Of a stretch of 64,000 nucleotides of DNA, positions 41,109-52,948 are shown one piece after another. Numbering within the stretch: the stretch's first letter is position 1; each line of letters begins with the position of its first letter. The stretch is taken from contig JAQZDE010000013.1 of the NCBI GenBank assembly GCA_037576195.1, positions 1 through 64,000 on the forward strand, in the 5' to 3' direction. The notes under the pieces were generated by a model that saw only the letters and a list, made by a program, of their open reading frames with translations, ran no database searches and had not been told where the DNA came from. This stretch comes from Phytoseiulus persimilis (Eukaryota > Arthropoda > Arachnida > Mesostigmata > Phytoseiidae). A program made the translations under genes and the position numbers.

Positions 41109-43806
41109 GTGAGGTATTCTTCTGATGCAAGTCTCGACCCGAATTCGAGTTCGGGACGAAACTTCGCATGGACTCATATGGTGGCAGCTCATGTATTAGC
41201 TGAGAGTTGACCGCCAACTAGTCTCCTTCAACCGGACTTGTATGCAGGGGCGAACTCGTATCAGATGAGATCGAATTATGCCGACAACCGAGCAAGCTCT
41301 TTCCGGGCCAAAATATATTACGGGTTCAATTCTGAGGTGCGGGTTGAACTTGACAGGAGCCCAGGCAGCGAACGGGGAAAGAGAAGTCTGTTTTTCAATG
41401 AGTTATGATATCGATAGATTTCCGTTTATTCCGCTTTGTTCTCATCCAACATTCGAAGTGCATTCTCTTCTCTGTCACTCTGCACAAGGATTGACATAAT
41501 TTTCTCGTCTGCACTCCGCCTTTTAGGTTCCTCTGTTAACTCACACTGCTCCACTGTTTCTCCAACATTCTCAGAAAAGAATATTTTCACATATTCATTT
41601 ATAGATGTCTTTATATATAGTATTCATATCAATCGATCAATGCATTCATCCTCTCATCGAAGAATCACCATTCGTAAAAAATATTGGGTAAGCCGAATAA
41701 CTCCTATCCGATGATAAATCTCTCCGTGATATAAATATTTTTTTTCTCCATGAACGGTTCGGAATCGACCCTCTCAGTGGATATCAATGGATTTTCGTTC
41801 GTCAGAAGAAAATGCGGAAGATATTGCCAAAGTTGGTAACTTCGACCCGCGGACGACCAGGCTCGTTCGCTCCGCCCTAACCCTTCGCACGAACAGTGCC
41901 TTCCACCGAAGCCGAAGGATCCAGGTTTGTTTTCTTACTTTTCTGCTTTCTCGTTTCAAAACACAGCGGGACGGAAAACCAGAATCCGTTCTAACTGTGG
42001 GTTTTCAATGCGTGGCGCCGAGCGGAGCAGCGAGGAACGTGTTCCGCTCGGGGAAGACAACAAAACGTGAAGATTGTGGGCCCAATTCGATAGAATCTGT
42101 TCTAATTTACAACTAAGGCGACGATGTTGTTCTTAGTGGTCGATCCGATGGTGGCCTTGAACGCTCGGCAGTCGATGCCATCACCGTAGGGACCCATGGC
42201 GGAAAAGAAGAGGGGAATAAATCTTGAAGGAGTCCTTAGATGAAAGAAAAAATATTTTCTCTTATTCAGCTTGTTCTGGTTCCGCTCAGCACAAGTTTAA
42301 CGTACGCAACGTCTTCGCTCGCTAGATCTATCTTGTACAAAGTTGGATTCCCTGTTGGCTCAACAATGGTCCGTCCCGCTCATAACAATTTGGGCGGTCA
42401 AGTTGCGTTACCGTTTTTTCCTCAAACTCCGCTCATACGAACCTCGCTCCGCGATCTATCGATTCGCCTAGTTTGTCCTTTGTGACGCCGATTTTCCGAA
42501 CAGTTTTCAGTGTTTCTGATTCATACTCTTGCGTCACTCTTCCACCATTCCCTCCTGAATGTGTCTCCGGTTTATATTATCTTAAATATATTTACAATCA
42601 CATCGACTGGGGGCTATTTACACAAAAAGTCCCTGGACCTCAATGAGGTTGACATATCTCCATAGACTATTTGAAAACAGGACAGCATAGTAGACAGGCC
42701 AGTCGGGTGGTAGGAACAGAGAGCGATTTTCAGAAGCAGAATCCTTCTTAATAAATAGATGCGGTGGACCAGGTCCAAAATGCTCTCACACCAGTGCGCT
42801 GATACTCTACCACTGGACGCGGTACAGAGACTCATTCATCCAACCGCTAACCAAATGAATATCAATTGATCTTCTGGGTTCGGCACTGAGGCTCACGCTG
42901 CAGGAGGCGGCGCGCATGACTAGGATGGCTCGCGCCTGATATCTCAGAAGGAGTTTCCGAAGCGAGCAGGAACCGGACGATGAGATGATCTCAATACTGA
43001 TGGGAAAAACATTCAAAAACACAGATCTCGCCGAATTCTCGTCATCTGGCCAGTCGCCTGAGAGCCAATAGCCTGAAAGTCATCATCCTCAGTGCTCTTA
43101 CATCACTGACTTACGTGGTTACTCTCCATTCCGCAGCACTTCCGAATCACTCGGTCGCTCAGGAATTGGAATTCACTCGAAACTGCAGGATTGTCATCCG
43201 ATTCAGCATCATGCTGCCAACCCGGATCTTCGCTTGATGCACCGCAGCCGACCTAAGAGAGTTGTGCTAGCGATTACTGGATCCGAGTCGAGGACTTCGA
43301 CCCGAGTCGAGTTTTGTTGCCGACCCGGAATGGCTCCGCCCGGAGATTCCGATAGAGCATAGAAAGAACCCGCATGAGCGTCACACGTCGATCCGCTGAA
43401 CCCGATGCAACGAAAAAAAAACGACAATTAACGGACGAGATCAAACAAAAGGCATCACAATCTACCAACGGTGCTCGACAACGCGCTCTGACCCTCTCAA
43501 TGAGGTTCCAATCTTAATCGCCGTGGATCTCGGTTTGGGAAACGTCATTTTCTCTAGCTACTCCAACGTCTCTTCTTTGATATTCTGCGCTCTCGGCCGC
43601 CGGTTCGCTCGTAGACGTCGTTGGCCCTGTTGTGACGAGCAAACATTCAACTGCTTTGCTGAAGACCGTGGTCTACACCACCCGAGTGGATTCCTGCTAA
43701 TGTTGCTGCTGGCGCTGGAGCCGCCGCTCGTGGCATTGTTAACATTGCTGTGCACACTGCCGTCGACGTTGTCGTTGATGTTCTGAATGCTAGGTACCCT
43801 AACACC
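41109..43806. other. AT-richer intergenic stretch, probable 3' flank of the BAH gene
   Basis: The DNA between about 41.4 and 42.7 kb is noticeably richer in A/T than the rest of the window. The minus-strand BAH-domain gene ends at 43807 and its 3' UTR must run into this stretch. I see no AATAAA on the minus strand close to the stop. The first clear one (TTTATT on plus) is at 41425-41430, about 2.4 kb away, so either the UTR is long or a variant signal is used. Short frames with protein-like stretches occur on both strands (for example minus 42102-42297), but none can be tied to splice partners. Confidence 0.4.
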
Positions 43807-46800
43807 CTAACTATCCCTTGTGTTCACCACTTGGACAGTGGGGTTCTTCAAGATACGCTTCTGTCGGTAGTCGTAGACTTTGCGACAGAAAAACACGAGG
43901 TCGGCGGTCACTCTGCCTGGGTCTGGCAAATACGACTGTCGGGGATTTGGGTTCATGGGAGGAACGATCCGCGCCACCCGCGACTTCACCCCTTCCTCGA
44001 GCTGCTTCACCTTCGAGCGATAGCGACAGTACTCCGCGAACGAGAGTACATAGCACTTGTCCTCAATACACGCGACAGAGTTGTAATCGCAGTGTTTCGA
44101 CGCGAAAATCTCATCCTCCATATGGTTCGAGCGTCGACCTTGCTCCGTGTGTTCGGGTCTGGAATCGAACATGGTCGTATGAGACGGAGCAGCAGGGAAC
44201 TTTTTGATCTCAGGGACCGCGAGTCGACGGTTCATCTTCGCTACGATCGGAATATGTGAAATTTTCACTGACCTGTAATACCAAAGCAAACTTATCATCA
44301 TTTCACCCTCTGGTGTCTGCCAAAGGGAGCCGACCTTAGCGACAAACGGAAGGTCGATAACGCGGGGGCCACTCTTTAGTAGCACGCAGTCTCTCGGTCG
44401 GATGATATCTCCTTCTTGATGCTGTATGCCGTTGTAGCACCAACGAACTTGGGCACCGTACCCGTACTGCTGCTCGTTGCTGGTGCAGACTCTGGAATGT
44501 ACACGAGAGCGTCCGTTAGACAACTCCAGATCCTCTGGGAGATGGAAGCGGCATTAGCTCCGCGGGAGAACTCATCACGACTCGACGACAAGACAGCGGC
44601 GACGAGATCGAGCAAGACCAGGGGGAGGACGAACTTTCTGCACTCACTTCTTTAGGAATGGTTCCCCAAGCCATGACCAGCCGTGGGGCTGTTTCCTCTT
44701 GCCGGGACTGTTTTTGATGGGAGTATCAACTTTAATACCGGTGAGGACTCCGCTCTTTTTCTCCTTGTCGCTAATTCGTTCCAACTTTGCTACTGCAGAT
44801 CCGAGCCCTGAAGCTGGAGGAACTTGCATCTTTCCGCGCTTCCCCACTGCTGCAGCAGCTCCGACAGCTGTCTGACAAGATGTCACCGGATCACCTGATG
44901 CTTTCGGATTTGACCCTGACGACTCCTGGATTGTCACCACTGTGACTTTGCCGCTACCGGCGCCGCCTGCGACACCGTTCGAACGGGTTTGGTTCTTCAT
45001 CACCATTGGTACCACCACCTCCACTGTGAAGTAGAGAGTCGGATCAAGTCGTCGTCTATAGGAGGGCTTTCGCCTCGTTACACAGAATCGAGTTTGACCC
45101 GATCCCACAGAAGAGTTCATGCGTTCTTTCCTAATCTGTCAGAAAAATGCATACCGGGGGGAGTGTTTCGCTGTAGCTGTGGCTGTACTTGGATACCACT
45201 TGGTCCAGGCTGGTTCTGGTAGTTGGCTTCCCCGTTCTCCCGTCTCGCTTCAGGCAGATGCACGACGAGGTTTCTGGCGGGGACCCTCGGCGTCATAACC
45301 GGAACAGCGTTCGCTGATCCCTGCACTCCGACGAAGGGACCGTTGGGATGAAATGCGATCGGTTTGTGGATCAGGGGGACCTGGAAGCATTTCTACATCG
45401 TCAGGGAGCTGCTAGCTTCCGAATCTGGCATCGATGTCGATGGACGGTCGGAAGTTTTGCCACATCTCGATGATATAAACAATTATTTCGAAACAACCGA
45501 GAGCCGCTCGTGGCCACATGAATAGGAAACGAGGACAGACGACAGAGAAGTCCGCAGCTTATAACAAGCGGACTAGACGAGCGTTGGAGTCACTCGACCG
45601 CTGTTGGGATGACGCATTACCAGAGCACGTCGCCCAACACTCGAAAGTCCACAGCGGTTTCTATACACTGTTAGATCAAATGATAATATCTCAAATCGAC
45701 TGATTGCTGGCATGCTATTCACCGAGCCAGCGACTCGTTTTCAAACTCAGGGGAGCATAGTTCCCAAAAATCATTGAATAACTGAAGAGCTAGCTCTCCG
45801 CTCTCTCCATTGAGAGCGTTGTCGCGTTTGCTTGTTGGTCTTATGGTAACGGATCCGTTCGAGTGACTCGCAATCCAAGTTCCCAAGCTGTGATCCGACA
45901 AGACCATAATCAAGCATTATCCCACAATCGAATTCAGGGAACCCCGTTTCTGAGATCAGAGTCCCGGGACAAAGTTCTTCTTGGAAGAAAAATTCTCGAT
46001 AACTCGTTGCAATGCGGTCTGCCCCGCCGATCAGACACGAGCTATCTCCCCGAGCCCTGCATACCTGATAGTAGGTCGGAGTCAGTCCGAAAGGGGCGGC
46101 CGGCTGAACGGATTGCTGAACAGCGATGTGTGGCGCGGCTACGAGGTATCCACCAGGATTCACATTCATGTTCGTATTCAGGTATACCGTGTTACTCTGC
46201 AGCTGCGCTCGAACCCCTGGAAGGGAGAAGGCTACTTTCGTGAGCTCCGACGACCGAGAACGTTCCATCCGACCGAGGATCAACGGGCCTCGAGATAGGT
46301 CAAGATCTGAATTTTCGGCCTAGCGGGTGCCCTGTGAGCGGTTCCTTAACGACGAAATACCTTGGGGATTTTGCGCATTCACAGCTGTTGAGGACGCAAG
46401 GCTGAATGTCGCAGTTTGATTCGGTAAAGGAACAGGCTGCGGAGGATTCAGCATCAGGGGAGGTCTCGTCAACAGAGTAAGATTGTTGTTGCCGGCGCCA
46501 TTGCCGCTAGTGCCGGGTTGGCCTACACCGAGCACGCTGCTGGAAACGGTACTCGAGGTAGAGTAGCTGGAAAATGGAGATCGCCTGTTAGCGTTTCGAG
46601 CTCCTCATGGGGGGGGGGAGGAGGGCTCGCCGATCCAGATTGAACTATATTCCTTGCCGCTGTCGTGTCCGAATTAAAAACAAGTTGAGAATGAATCCTT
46701 ATGTTTGCATGAAAATACCGTCGACACGTAGGGCCAAGAAAGTTCCTAGTTCAAGATTGAAATCGACTCACGAAAACGTTCTTGTAACTTGAGCATCTTT

Positions 46801-48917
46801 TACGCTCGTCGATGCTAGTTGAGACACTTTGGTTTCCACAGAGTTGCTAGCCTCTTTGTTTGTCAACTCTTCCAGATCTCCTTTCTTCGGGAGCTTCGGT
46901 CTGAGAGCCTTGGGAGGACTGGCGGAGGTTTTGGACGTTCTCATTTTCCGCCGACGGATCTTCGTCGTTTGAACTATCTGAACGATCTCTTCCTCTTCGA
47001 CGGTGGAGTTCTTTTCCTCTTCTTCGATGTCTTCGATTTTTATGACACTCCCAGCTGATACTCCCGTTGAGCTCGGGCTGGTCCCACTTGTACTCGGCTC
47101 CGAAACCGGTGCTGGAGTCGGAGGGACAACAGGTTGCTCTTTCTTCTTCGGCCGCTTCTCGTCGTGACACAAACTCGCCGCTAGAATCGCCTGAGCGTTG
47201 AGAGAAGCCATTCGTCGACAGCGGCCAGGAATCGCAACCGCCATCATCTTCCTGTCAACCCTGGGACTCGAGTGGCCGTTGTTCGTAGTTGTTACCGCCT
47301 CGATTGTCACGTCAGAGTCGGTGTCTACTTCGGTGGTTGGTTGCGACGAGCCTGCGGAGTGATTTTGTATTTTTTTCTCGCTCGACACCCGGAATTCATT
47401 GGAAGCATAAGCGTGGATAGCGACGCGCAGCGGAATGAGAACACTGTGCGACGCCGCCGCCAATCTGAGCGAAATCAAAACTCACCGGTCGATGCCGGAG
47501 GAGCAACACTCTCGCTCGACATGCCCGGGCTGATCAAGTGCAGAGTCTCACCGTTGATGCTCCCGTTGCCAATCATATTCAAAGTACTCGTACAACTGTT
47601 ATTGCTGCTGCTTCCGCCATTGTTAACATTGTTGTTGCTCGTGCTGGAAGTTGACGCGACGCAATTGGTCGAATTGGAACTGGATGAGGTCGCGTGCTGC
47701 GTAGAACGATTCGTTTCATTTTCATACATAATGTGCACTTTGGCCATTGCGTTCAAGCTGGCGACACGTCTGAAAATTCCACGGATGGAAATATACATTA
47801 GGAAGATCCCGGTACCTCAACGATAGGATTATGCAAGCCAGACTCCTCGGGGCCGCCCGCTTCAAGGGCTCAGAGGGAACACCATGGAATTGGGTCGCTC
47901 CCGATCACAGACAATAATTCCTCATCGAGTGCGTTTGTCCAGCGGAAAAGAATCTCATTCGTCACAGGCGACGCTCAAAGTGAAAGGAGCTCGTTTGAGA
48001 TCTCAACGTATGTGACGGAGCTCTAATCAGGATGGGCGATTCTTCCGCCTTTTTCAAGTTTCTGAAATCTCTTTCCAGTTTACGTACGGGGGGACAACTC
48101 CCGCTCCGTCTGACTCATCATCACTAGGATATTCAACCGCATGCGACTCATTGAAGGTCGATGGGAAGAGACGCGCCTGAGAGAAACTTCAGAAACCAGG
48201 CTTCGCTCGAGGCACGATTGAAGAGGACTCACCGGGGCAGACAAGTGAGAACTTCAGTTCCAAAACCCCATCCATTGGCCGCGACGGCGCTTCCAACGAC
48301 GTTTCCGTCTTTCGCAGGATCATCTCGACGTTTCTTATCGTCTTTCACAGTCCCGTTGCTGACCGGCTTCTTTTTCTTAACATCGTTGTTGACTGATTTT
48401 CTCGTCTTCTTCTCAGACGGAGTTCCGCTTATCGCCGATGCAGCAACTTTCTTCTGCTTCTCCTTCGATGTCTGGAAGGCACTGGCGTGTTGGTATTCTG
48501 CTCATCAGACACTAGTCAAAAATCTACACTCCCTGAGCACGGTCTCCGTACTCTTCCCTCTGGGAGCAAAGCAGGAGGTTCAACTTGCATGCTCACCTTA
48601 GATTGTTGTGATGATGGGCCCGAAGAAGCTCCGTCCTTCTTCTTCTTCAACTCCTTCAACTTCAGCTCCTTGAGTTCTTTAACTGCCGAAGCAGCCTCTT
48701 TCTTTTTGGACATCGGCGTCTTCCTCGGCGGCGCCAAGGGAGCTGCCTTGGAGTCTTTCTTCTTTTTTGGAGGGCCCTTGATGTTTTGTGCGACTCCACT
48801 GGATCCTCCGGCTCCCCCGAGCCCCGAGGACCCCTCGTCCTTCTCCTGAGGTTTCATCTCAAGGCGGAACTCCGACGAACGCCTCCATCGCGAAGCCTTC
48901 GAGCTGGAATCAATCAT
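43807..48917 (-). CDS. wge: BAH-domain chromatin protein, winged eye/BAHCC1/TNRC18 family
   Basis: Ten coding exons, in transcript order: 48597-48917, 48233-48471, 47486-47769, 46772-47351, 46361-46566, 46065-46216, 45155-45380, 44648-45023, 44273-44491, 43807-44158. All junctions are GT-AG with matching phase and total 985 codons (984 aa) if translation starts at the ATG that opens the first exon; further 5' exons are possible. The N-terminal third is Lys/Ser/Glu-rich and disordered. A basic RR-x-ASLNA motif occurs twice (about residues 187 and 327). HGWSWLGEPFLKK near residue 785 precedes the BAH domain (about 815-945), which contains IIRPRDCVLLKSG, the cage-type LLWYYRPEHT, FASKH and NSVACIEDKCYVL. 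The family-typical end FFCRKVYDYRQKRILKN closes the protein. Known: Drosophila Winged eye promotes heterochromatin and imaginal-disc fate changes; the vertebrate BAHCC1 and TNRC18 BAH domains read methylated histone H3 tails. A nuclear chromatin-reader role here is by homology. Family assignment is strong; the exact start is uncertain. Confidence 0.92.
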
Positions 48918-49100
48918 CTGCATTAAATCGAGCGAATAGAACCTTCGCGAATGGTGGTGCCCAGGACACTCACGGCACCCAAGTTCTAAATATCTTGACG
49001 CATAATCGTGGATGTCCGAGGACGGACAACTAATTCGAAACAGCGTCCCCGATGTCTTTCGGAGCGACCCCCAAATCGGAAGTTGGAGAACTCGTTTCCT

Positions 49101-49121
49101 GGGGGGAGGGGGGGGGGGGGG
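49101..49121. repeat. Poly-G tract
   Basis: An interrupted run of about 20 G on the plus strand (six G, one A, then about fourteen G). It lies upstream of the BAH-gene coding exons on the opposite strand. Similar shorter runs occur near 39111-39121, 46608-46618 and 56037-56048. Confidence 0.9.
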
Positions 49122-51118
49122 CGAGGAATCGTCACCAGAGCTTATTTGCACGTCTCGCGATCCAGACACAGAGCTAAAATTTCTGCGAATTCCCGAACTT
49201 ATTTCGGTAATCAACTTCGAGCGGGAAATATATCCTCCTCGGAGCCGGTGATCATCGTCGAAGATAATGTAATGGATCGGATTCCTGACGGGATGGTTCG
49301 TGCGTTCCCTCGATTTCACCTCAAAAAGTGGCTCAACAAGATTTCTATGTGTCGAAGACAGTTTCCCAGCGAAAACTTCCAGTCTTAGGAAGAATTCCAT
49401 CATTGGTTAAATCACTCCGCCGAGCGTTAAAATTCAGGAAAGAAGAAAAACAGGTCGAGCAGTGCCGTCGAAGCGCACCCCTGATTACCGGCGTTCTGAA
49501 AACGATCGGACAAATGCATGACCGTTCGCGGGGACGAGGCAGTCGGAACCGAACTGAACACCGGACACTGCCGTCTTCCATCCGCTAAGCCACCCGGAAA
49601 ACCTGTGGCCAGAACCTCGCGGCGTTGAGCAAGCCTGTTCGAAAAAACGGCTTTTGGTGGTTGAAGTTTAGTGTTCCAGAAGCGACGACATAATGCACTC
49701 CGAGTAGAAGCTGTATGGAATATAATTGGGAGTTCGCCGAGCTAAGTTCCCTCTCGGTAAAGTCACGAACTGAGGCGAAATTCCAGCGTCGCGTCGTCCA
49801 ATCGAATGCGCCGAAATTGTATTCAAGCTGGCGTGAGGACCGGGTCGGAACTCTCAAACTGTCCACTTCCTTGATCACGAAAGCGGCGCGTTCCGGAACT
49901 TGCGAGGCTTCATCGCAGATACACAAGCCAGGCGGTGGACGAGGCGGTGACGACTGAGAGCTGATTGGAAGTCAAATCCAGGAACGTTTGGGAAAACCAA
50001 TCTCCGGAAAGTAACAACTCGACCCGGGCCGCCACGGACATTCCACAGACCTGTCCTGAGGTTTGAGTAGAGCGTTTTCGCACCGGTTCTGGGTCATTCC
50101 ACTCGGTGCTTTGCTCATATTTTTCGCTCAAGCTCCGTAATTTTCTGTTAGTCGAGACCACTGCAAATCACCGGACGGATGGGCTCCAAACATCTTCCAA
50201 CCAGCTGCGACACTTGACGACGGGCAGACATTGACGGCTCTCGGTTGTAGCCCGGTCGAGCAAGTAGTCGCACCGTGTTATGCCGGAAGCGCTCCGACTG
50301 ATAGTTTTCCAAACATATTGCGAATAGGGGACTTGACAGAAAGTGGCAGAATCACGCCATCGGGACGGAATATGGGGACTTGCATTGTGAGATCAACGGA
50401 AAAGTCGTCGGATCGCGACGTCGTCCATCCTCTGAACGTTACCCGAGCTACCAAACGAGTGATTCTACGGATCGACCCGAGCCCTGCCCGTGGGGTCGGG
50501 GAAGGAGCTGGATGCCCGAATGACAGCGTCTCCGGAACATCACCGAATTGAGGAACTTGGCGGAAAATTTTCTCACCGCAGCTTTTCCGCATCGTTCCGC
50601 GGTGACGGCGGAGACTCGGAAGCTGCGAGCGGAAGAGGATCGAACAGAAATCAATCACTGAACGAGCCAAGGTTCAGGGGAGGATTGGACTCGACGGAAC
50701 TGTAGCAGTTCAACTCATCGCGATAATTACGCGTGCGGACCGCTGGGAGCTCTCATGCGGTGGGAGGAGGGAGGGCAGACCTTCCTTGCTTGCTCATTTG
50801 CGTGTCCGCCCGTTTACCTACCCGCCTGAGTTTTCCACCGAGCCGCTTCTCTGACGTTTGTATAATGGATCTAGGGTTTGCAACTTACCGTCGCAAGCAA
50901 GGCAACTAAGCTGCTGTTCTGCTTGGGATCACATCACTGCGTCAACGGTTGCACTGTACACATTAGTTCGAGTATGTTCGTGCGATTCTGCAACATCTGC
51001 ACGCGTGCCTGCACAAAACTATAGTTCCGCTGTTTGTGCCACCCCGATTCTGTTCCGTAATCCGCGGACGTAACTGTGAAATTGATGCTTCCCGGTGGCG
51101 GGCCGAAGAACTAACTGA

Positions 51119-51141
51119 CGGACTGACTGACTGACTGACTG
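51119..51141. repeat. (GACT)n tetranucleotide repeat
   Basis: About five perfect GACT/CTGA units in non-coding sequence. It is the same unit as in the compound array at 32.6 kb. Confidence 0.9.
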
Positions 51142-52354
51142 CTTGCCTTTCTGCCTGCCTGTTTGCTCGGTCCTTCCTCCCGTCGGTCGGTCAGACAGAC
51201 GATAAGCAATGTGTGCTATGGAGGAGAAATGGTAGTAGAAAAGCTTCACAATGCGTCCGCGAGCACAACTAGATCCGGCGAGGGCTCCCGGCGGCTGCCA
51301 TTCGCCAGTCGGCCGCCGCTGCGTAGAGGAGCTGGAGAGGGTTCACTCGCATTCTCGTTCACGTTCCTGTGGCCAACTGTGCAGGTTGAAGGAGCGCCAA
51401 CCACCACCTGCTCATTCTCACTGCATTCAGCGCCGCTCACAGCCTGGATCGCGTATCGGTTTTCAGGGCTCAAGCCCGGCCCGCGAAAAGCCAATTCCGA
51501 GAACGCCCGTTGCGATGCATTCTGACAAGAGATCCGATCCCTCGTCACGCGCTAGAGCTGTCGAGGCTTTTCTCAAGCAATCATCGATATAAATGCCTCA
51601 GCAGAGAAGTATTTTCCGGTTTCATGGAGCTCCCCCCACTCGGCGGTTCACGAGAACAGAGCGAGCATCGGAAATCAATCGGTGACTCGCGCATTCATTC
51701 TAGTTGGAAATTTCCGAGATCATAAGTTCACTTCCTGAGATCCCGAACTCCTCTGCGCTTTGTGGAAGTTTTAAATGACTCTTTGCGCTCGGAGCCTCAG
51801 GCTATCACCTGGTGGAATGATCAGCTGATTACGATGACAGATGATCACTCGAAGGCGTAGCAATGGAACTAGCCGGATGTACTCGATGTATTACCGCATT
51901 CCGTCGGGCCCGTCGCTGAACTCAACCGAGGGAACAAGCGTGCATCGGTCATTGCAACTCTGATCGAGTTCTTTCGAACAATTAAGGTTCGGATACTGGC
52001 GCGCGCAAACCCTCCCTCTTATATCCTTCCGCCACTAGTTTCGTTATTGTATTGGCTCCGGACGACGCGCGAGCGGCGAGTGGGAAAAAACTTTCGGATC
52101 CGAAGAGAGCTGGAACACTGAACACACAGCTGAACGACTATCCAATCATCAGCGTCATCGGTTCGTGGAATTCACGTCTTGTATATCCCACTGCTGCCGC
52201 TCGAGCTCATGCGCCCTGTGCTAACTACATTATTGTAGTCGCCGCATTCACCACTAGGAACCAGGGCTGGGTTCAGGAGTGTCACCGAAGCCAAGAACCA
52301 TAACGAGGAGAGCTCTTGTGTTACAGAGTGGTTGGACCCCTGAGCATATTGAGA

Positions 52355-52948
52355 ATGGGAGAACTAGATCCATTGTTCACGAAAGCCTTGAGACTGCTAC
52401 ACTCACGCCCCAGGGAGTCTGTCGATTCGCTGGCACAGCTCATCGAGGATGTGGTTGCACAGAAACACGGACCACAAGCACAAGCGATGATCCTGGCCGC
52501 CATCAAAATTAATCCCCCGGGCAAATCTATCGCGCCCGCAGCAAGTATGTTCGCTCGTTTCTGATTCTTTGACAGATAGATAACGTAACTCTGTTCGGAT
52601 GTCCGCATCGACGAGAATTTCCACTGACACCCTACGTTCGCGGATTTTGATGAGCGCTTGTCTTCCCTTCAAAGTTACATATCGTCCTAGAAGTCTCTAG
52701 GTCAAGAGGATCACCGAGAGACAATGACTCAGGTGGAAGTGATTCTCCTTTCAGGGACAGATGAACGCAAAAAATCAAACAGCTCGTCTTCGTCATCTTC
52801 ATCTTCTGAGAAGCGGGATAAAATGAAGGAGTTCATGAAGAAGAAGTCTTCGAGCGCATCATCGTCCATGCCCAGTTCGCCGTCGCACAAAGTTTCCTCT
52901 AGGCCCACCTCCTCGAGCTCGTCTTCTTCATCTTCTAAGACCAAATGA
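52355..52948 (+). CDS. INTS12: Integrator complex subunit 12-like protein, short form without PHD finger
   Basis: Two exons, 52355-52544 and 52755-52948, join through a GT-AG intron with matching phase to give 127 aa. The N-terminus reads GELDPLFTKALRLLHSRP and continues with a helix ending in EDVVAQ. From memory this matches the start of animal INTS12 (human [20 protein letters not shown]). That segment is the microdomain shown in Drosophila to bind the Integrator core and suffice for snRNA 3'-end processing. The rest is Ser-rich, with a basic EKRDKMKEFMKKK patch and two long serine runs. Human INTS12 is far longer (about 460 aa) and carries a Cys-rich PHD finger; none is encoded here, nor in plus-strand sequence down to the opposing RRP15 gene. 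Integrator cleaves snRNA 3' ends and attenuates Pol II transcripts in the nucleus. Either this lineage shortened the gene, or a distant exon was missed. The gene converges on RRP15. Confidence 0.72.

Larger units (their letters stand above)
48918..52354. other. 5' flank between the BAH gene and the INTS12-like gene
   Basis: This should hold the promoter and any 5' exons of the minus-strand BAH gene and the promoter of the plus-strand INTS12-like gene. The minus frame continues open from 48917 to about 49403 through a poly-G/poly-C tract, which I read as chance openness of an intron. Other open frames (minus 49585-49926, both strands 50231-50670 and 51163-51548) lack motifs and splice partners. 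A TTACAG acceptor just before 52327 may end a non-coding leader intron of the INTS12-like gene. Confidence 0.45.

Noticed and set aside
42102-42297. Minus-strand frame ending in a protein-like stretch (GPYGDGIDCRAFKATIGS)
   Set aside because: The plus strand over the same bases gives an equally plausible peptide, and no acceptor or upstream exon fits. Left unannotated.
42600-43260. Stretch resembling the end of a LINE reverse-transcriptase frame (plus strand, RLRANSLKVIILSALTSL)
   Set aside because: The similarity is only a general hydrophobic pattern remembered from LINE C-termini. No catalytic motif, poly(A) tail or target-site duplication is visible.
45518-45703. Plus-strand 61-codon frame inside the 684-bp intron of the BAH gene
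   Set aside because: Basic, helix-like peptide but no splice sites or motif. More likely chance within an intron.
49585-49926. Minus-strand 113-codon frame faintly recalling a cystatin-like strand pattern
   Set aside because: The key cystatin motif is not present and no signal peptide or splice partner was found.
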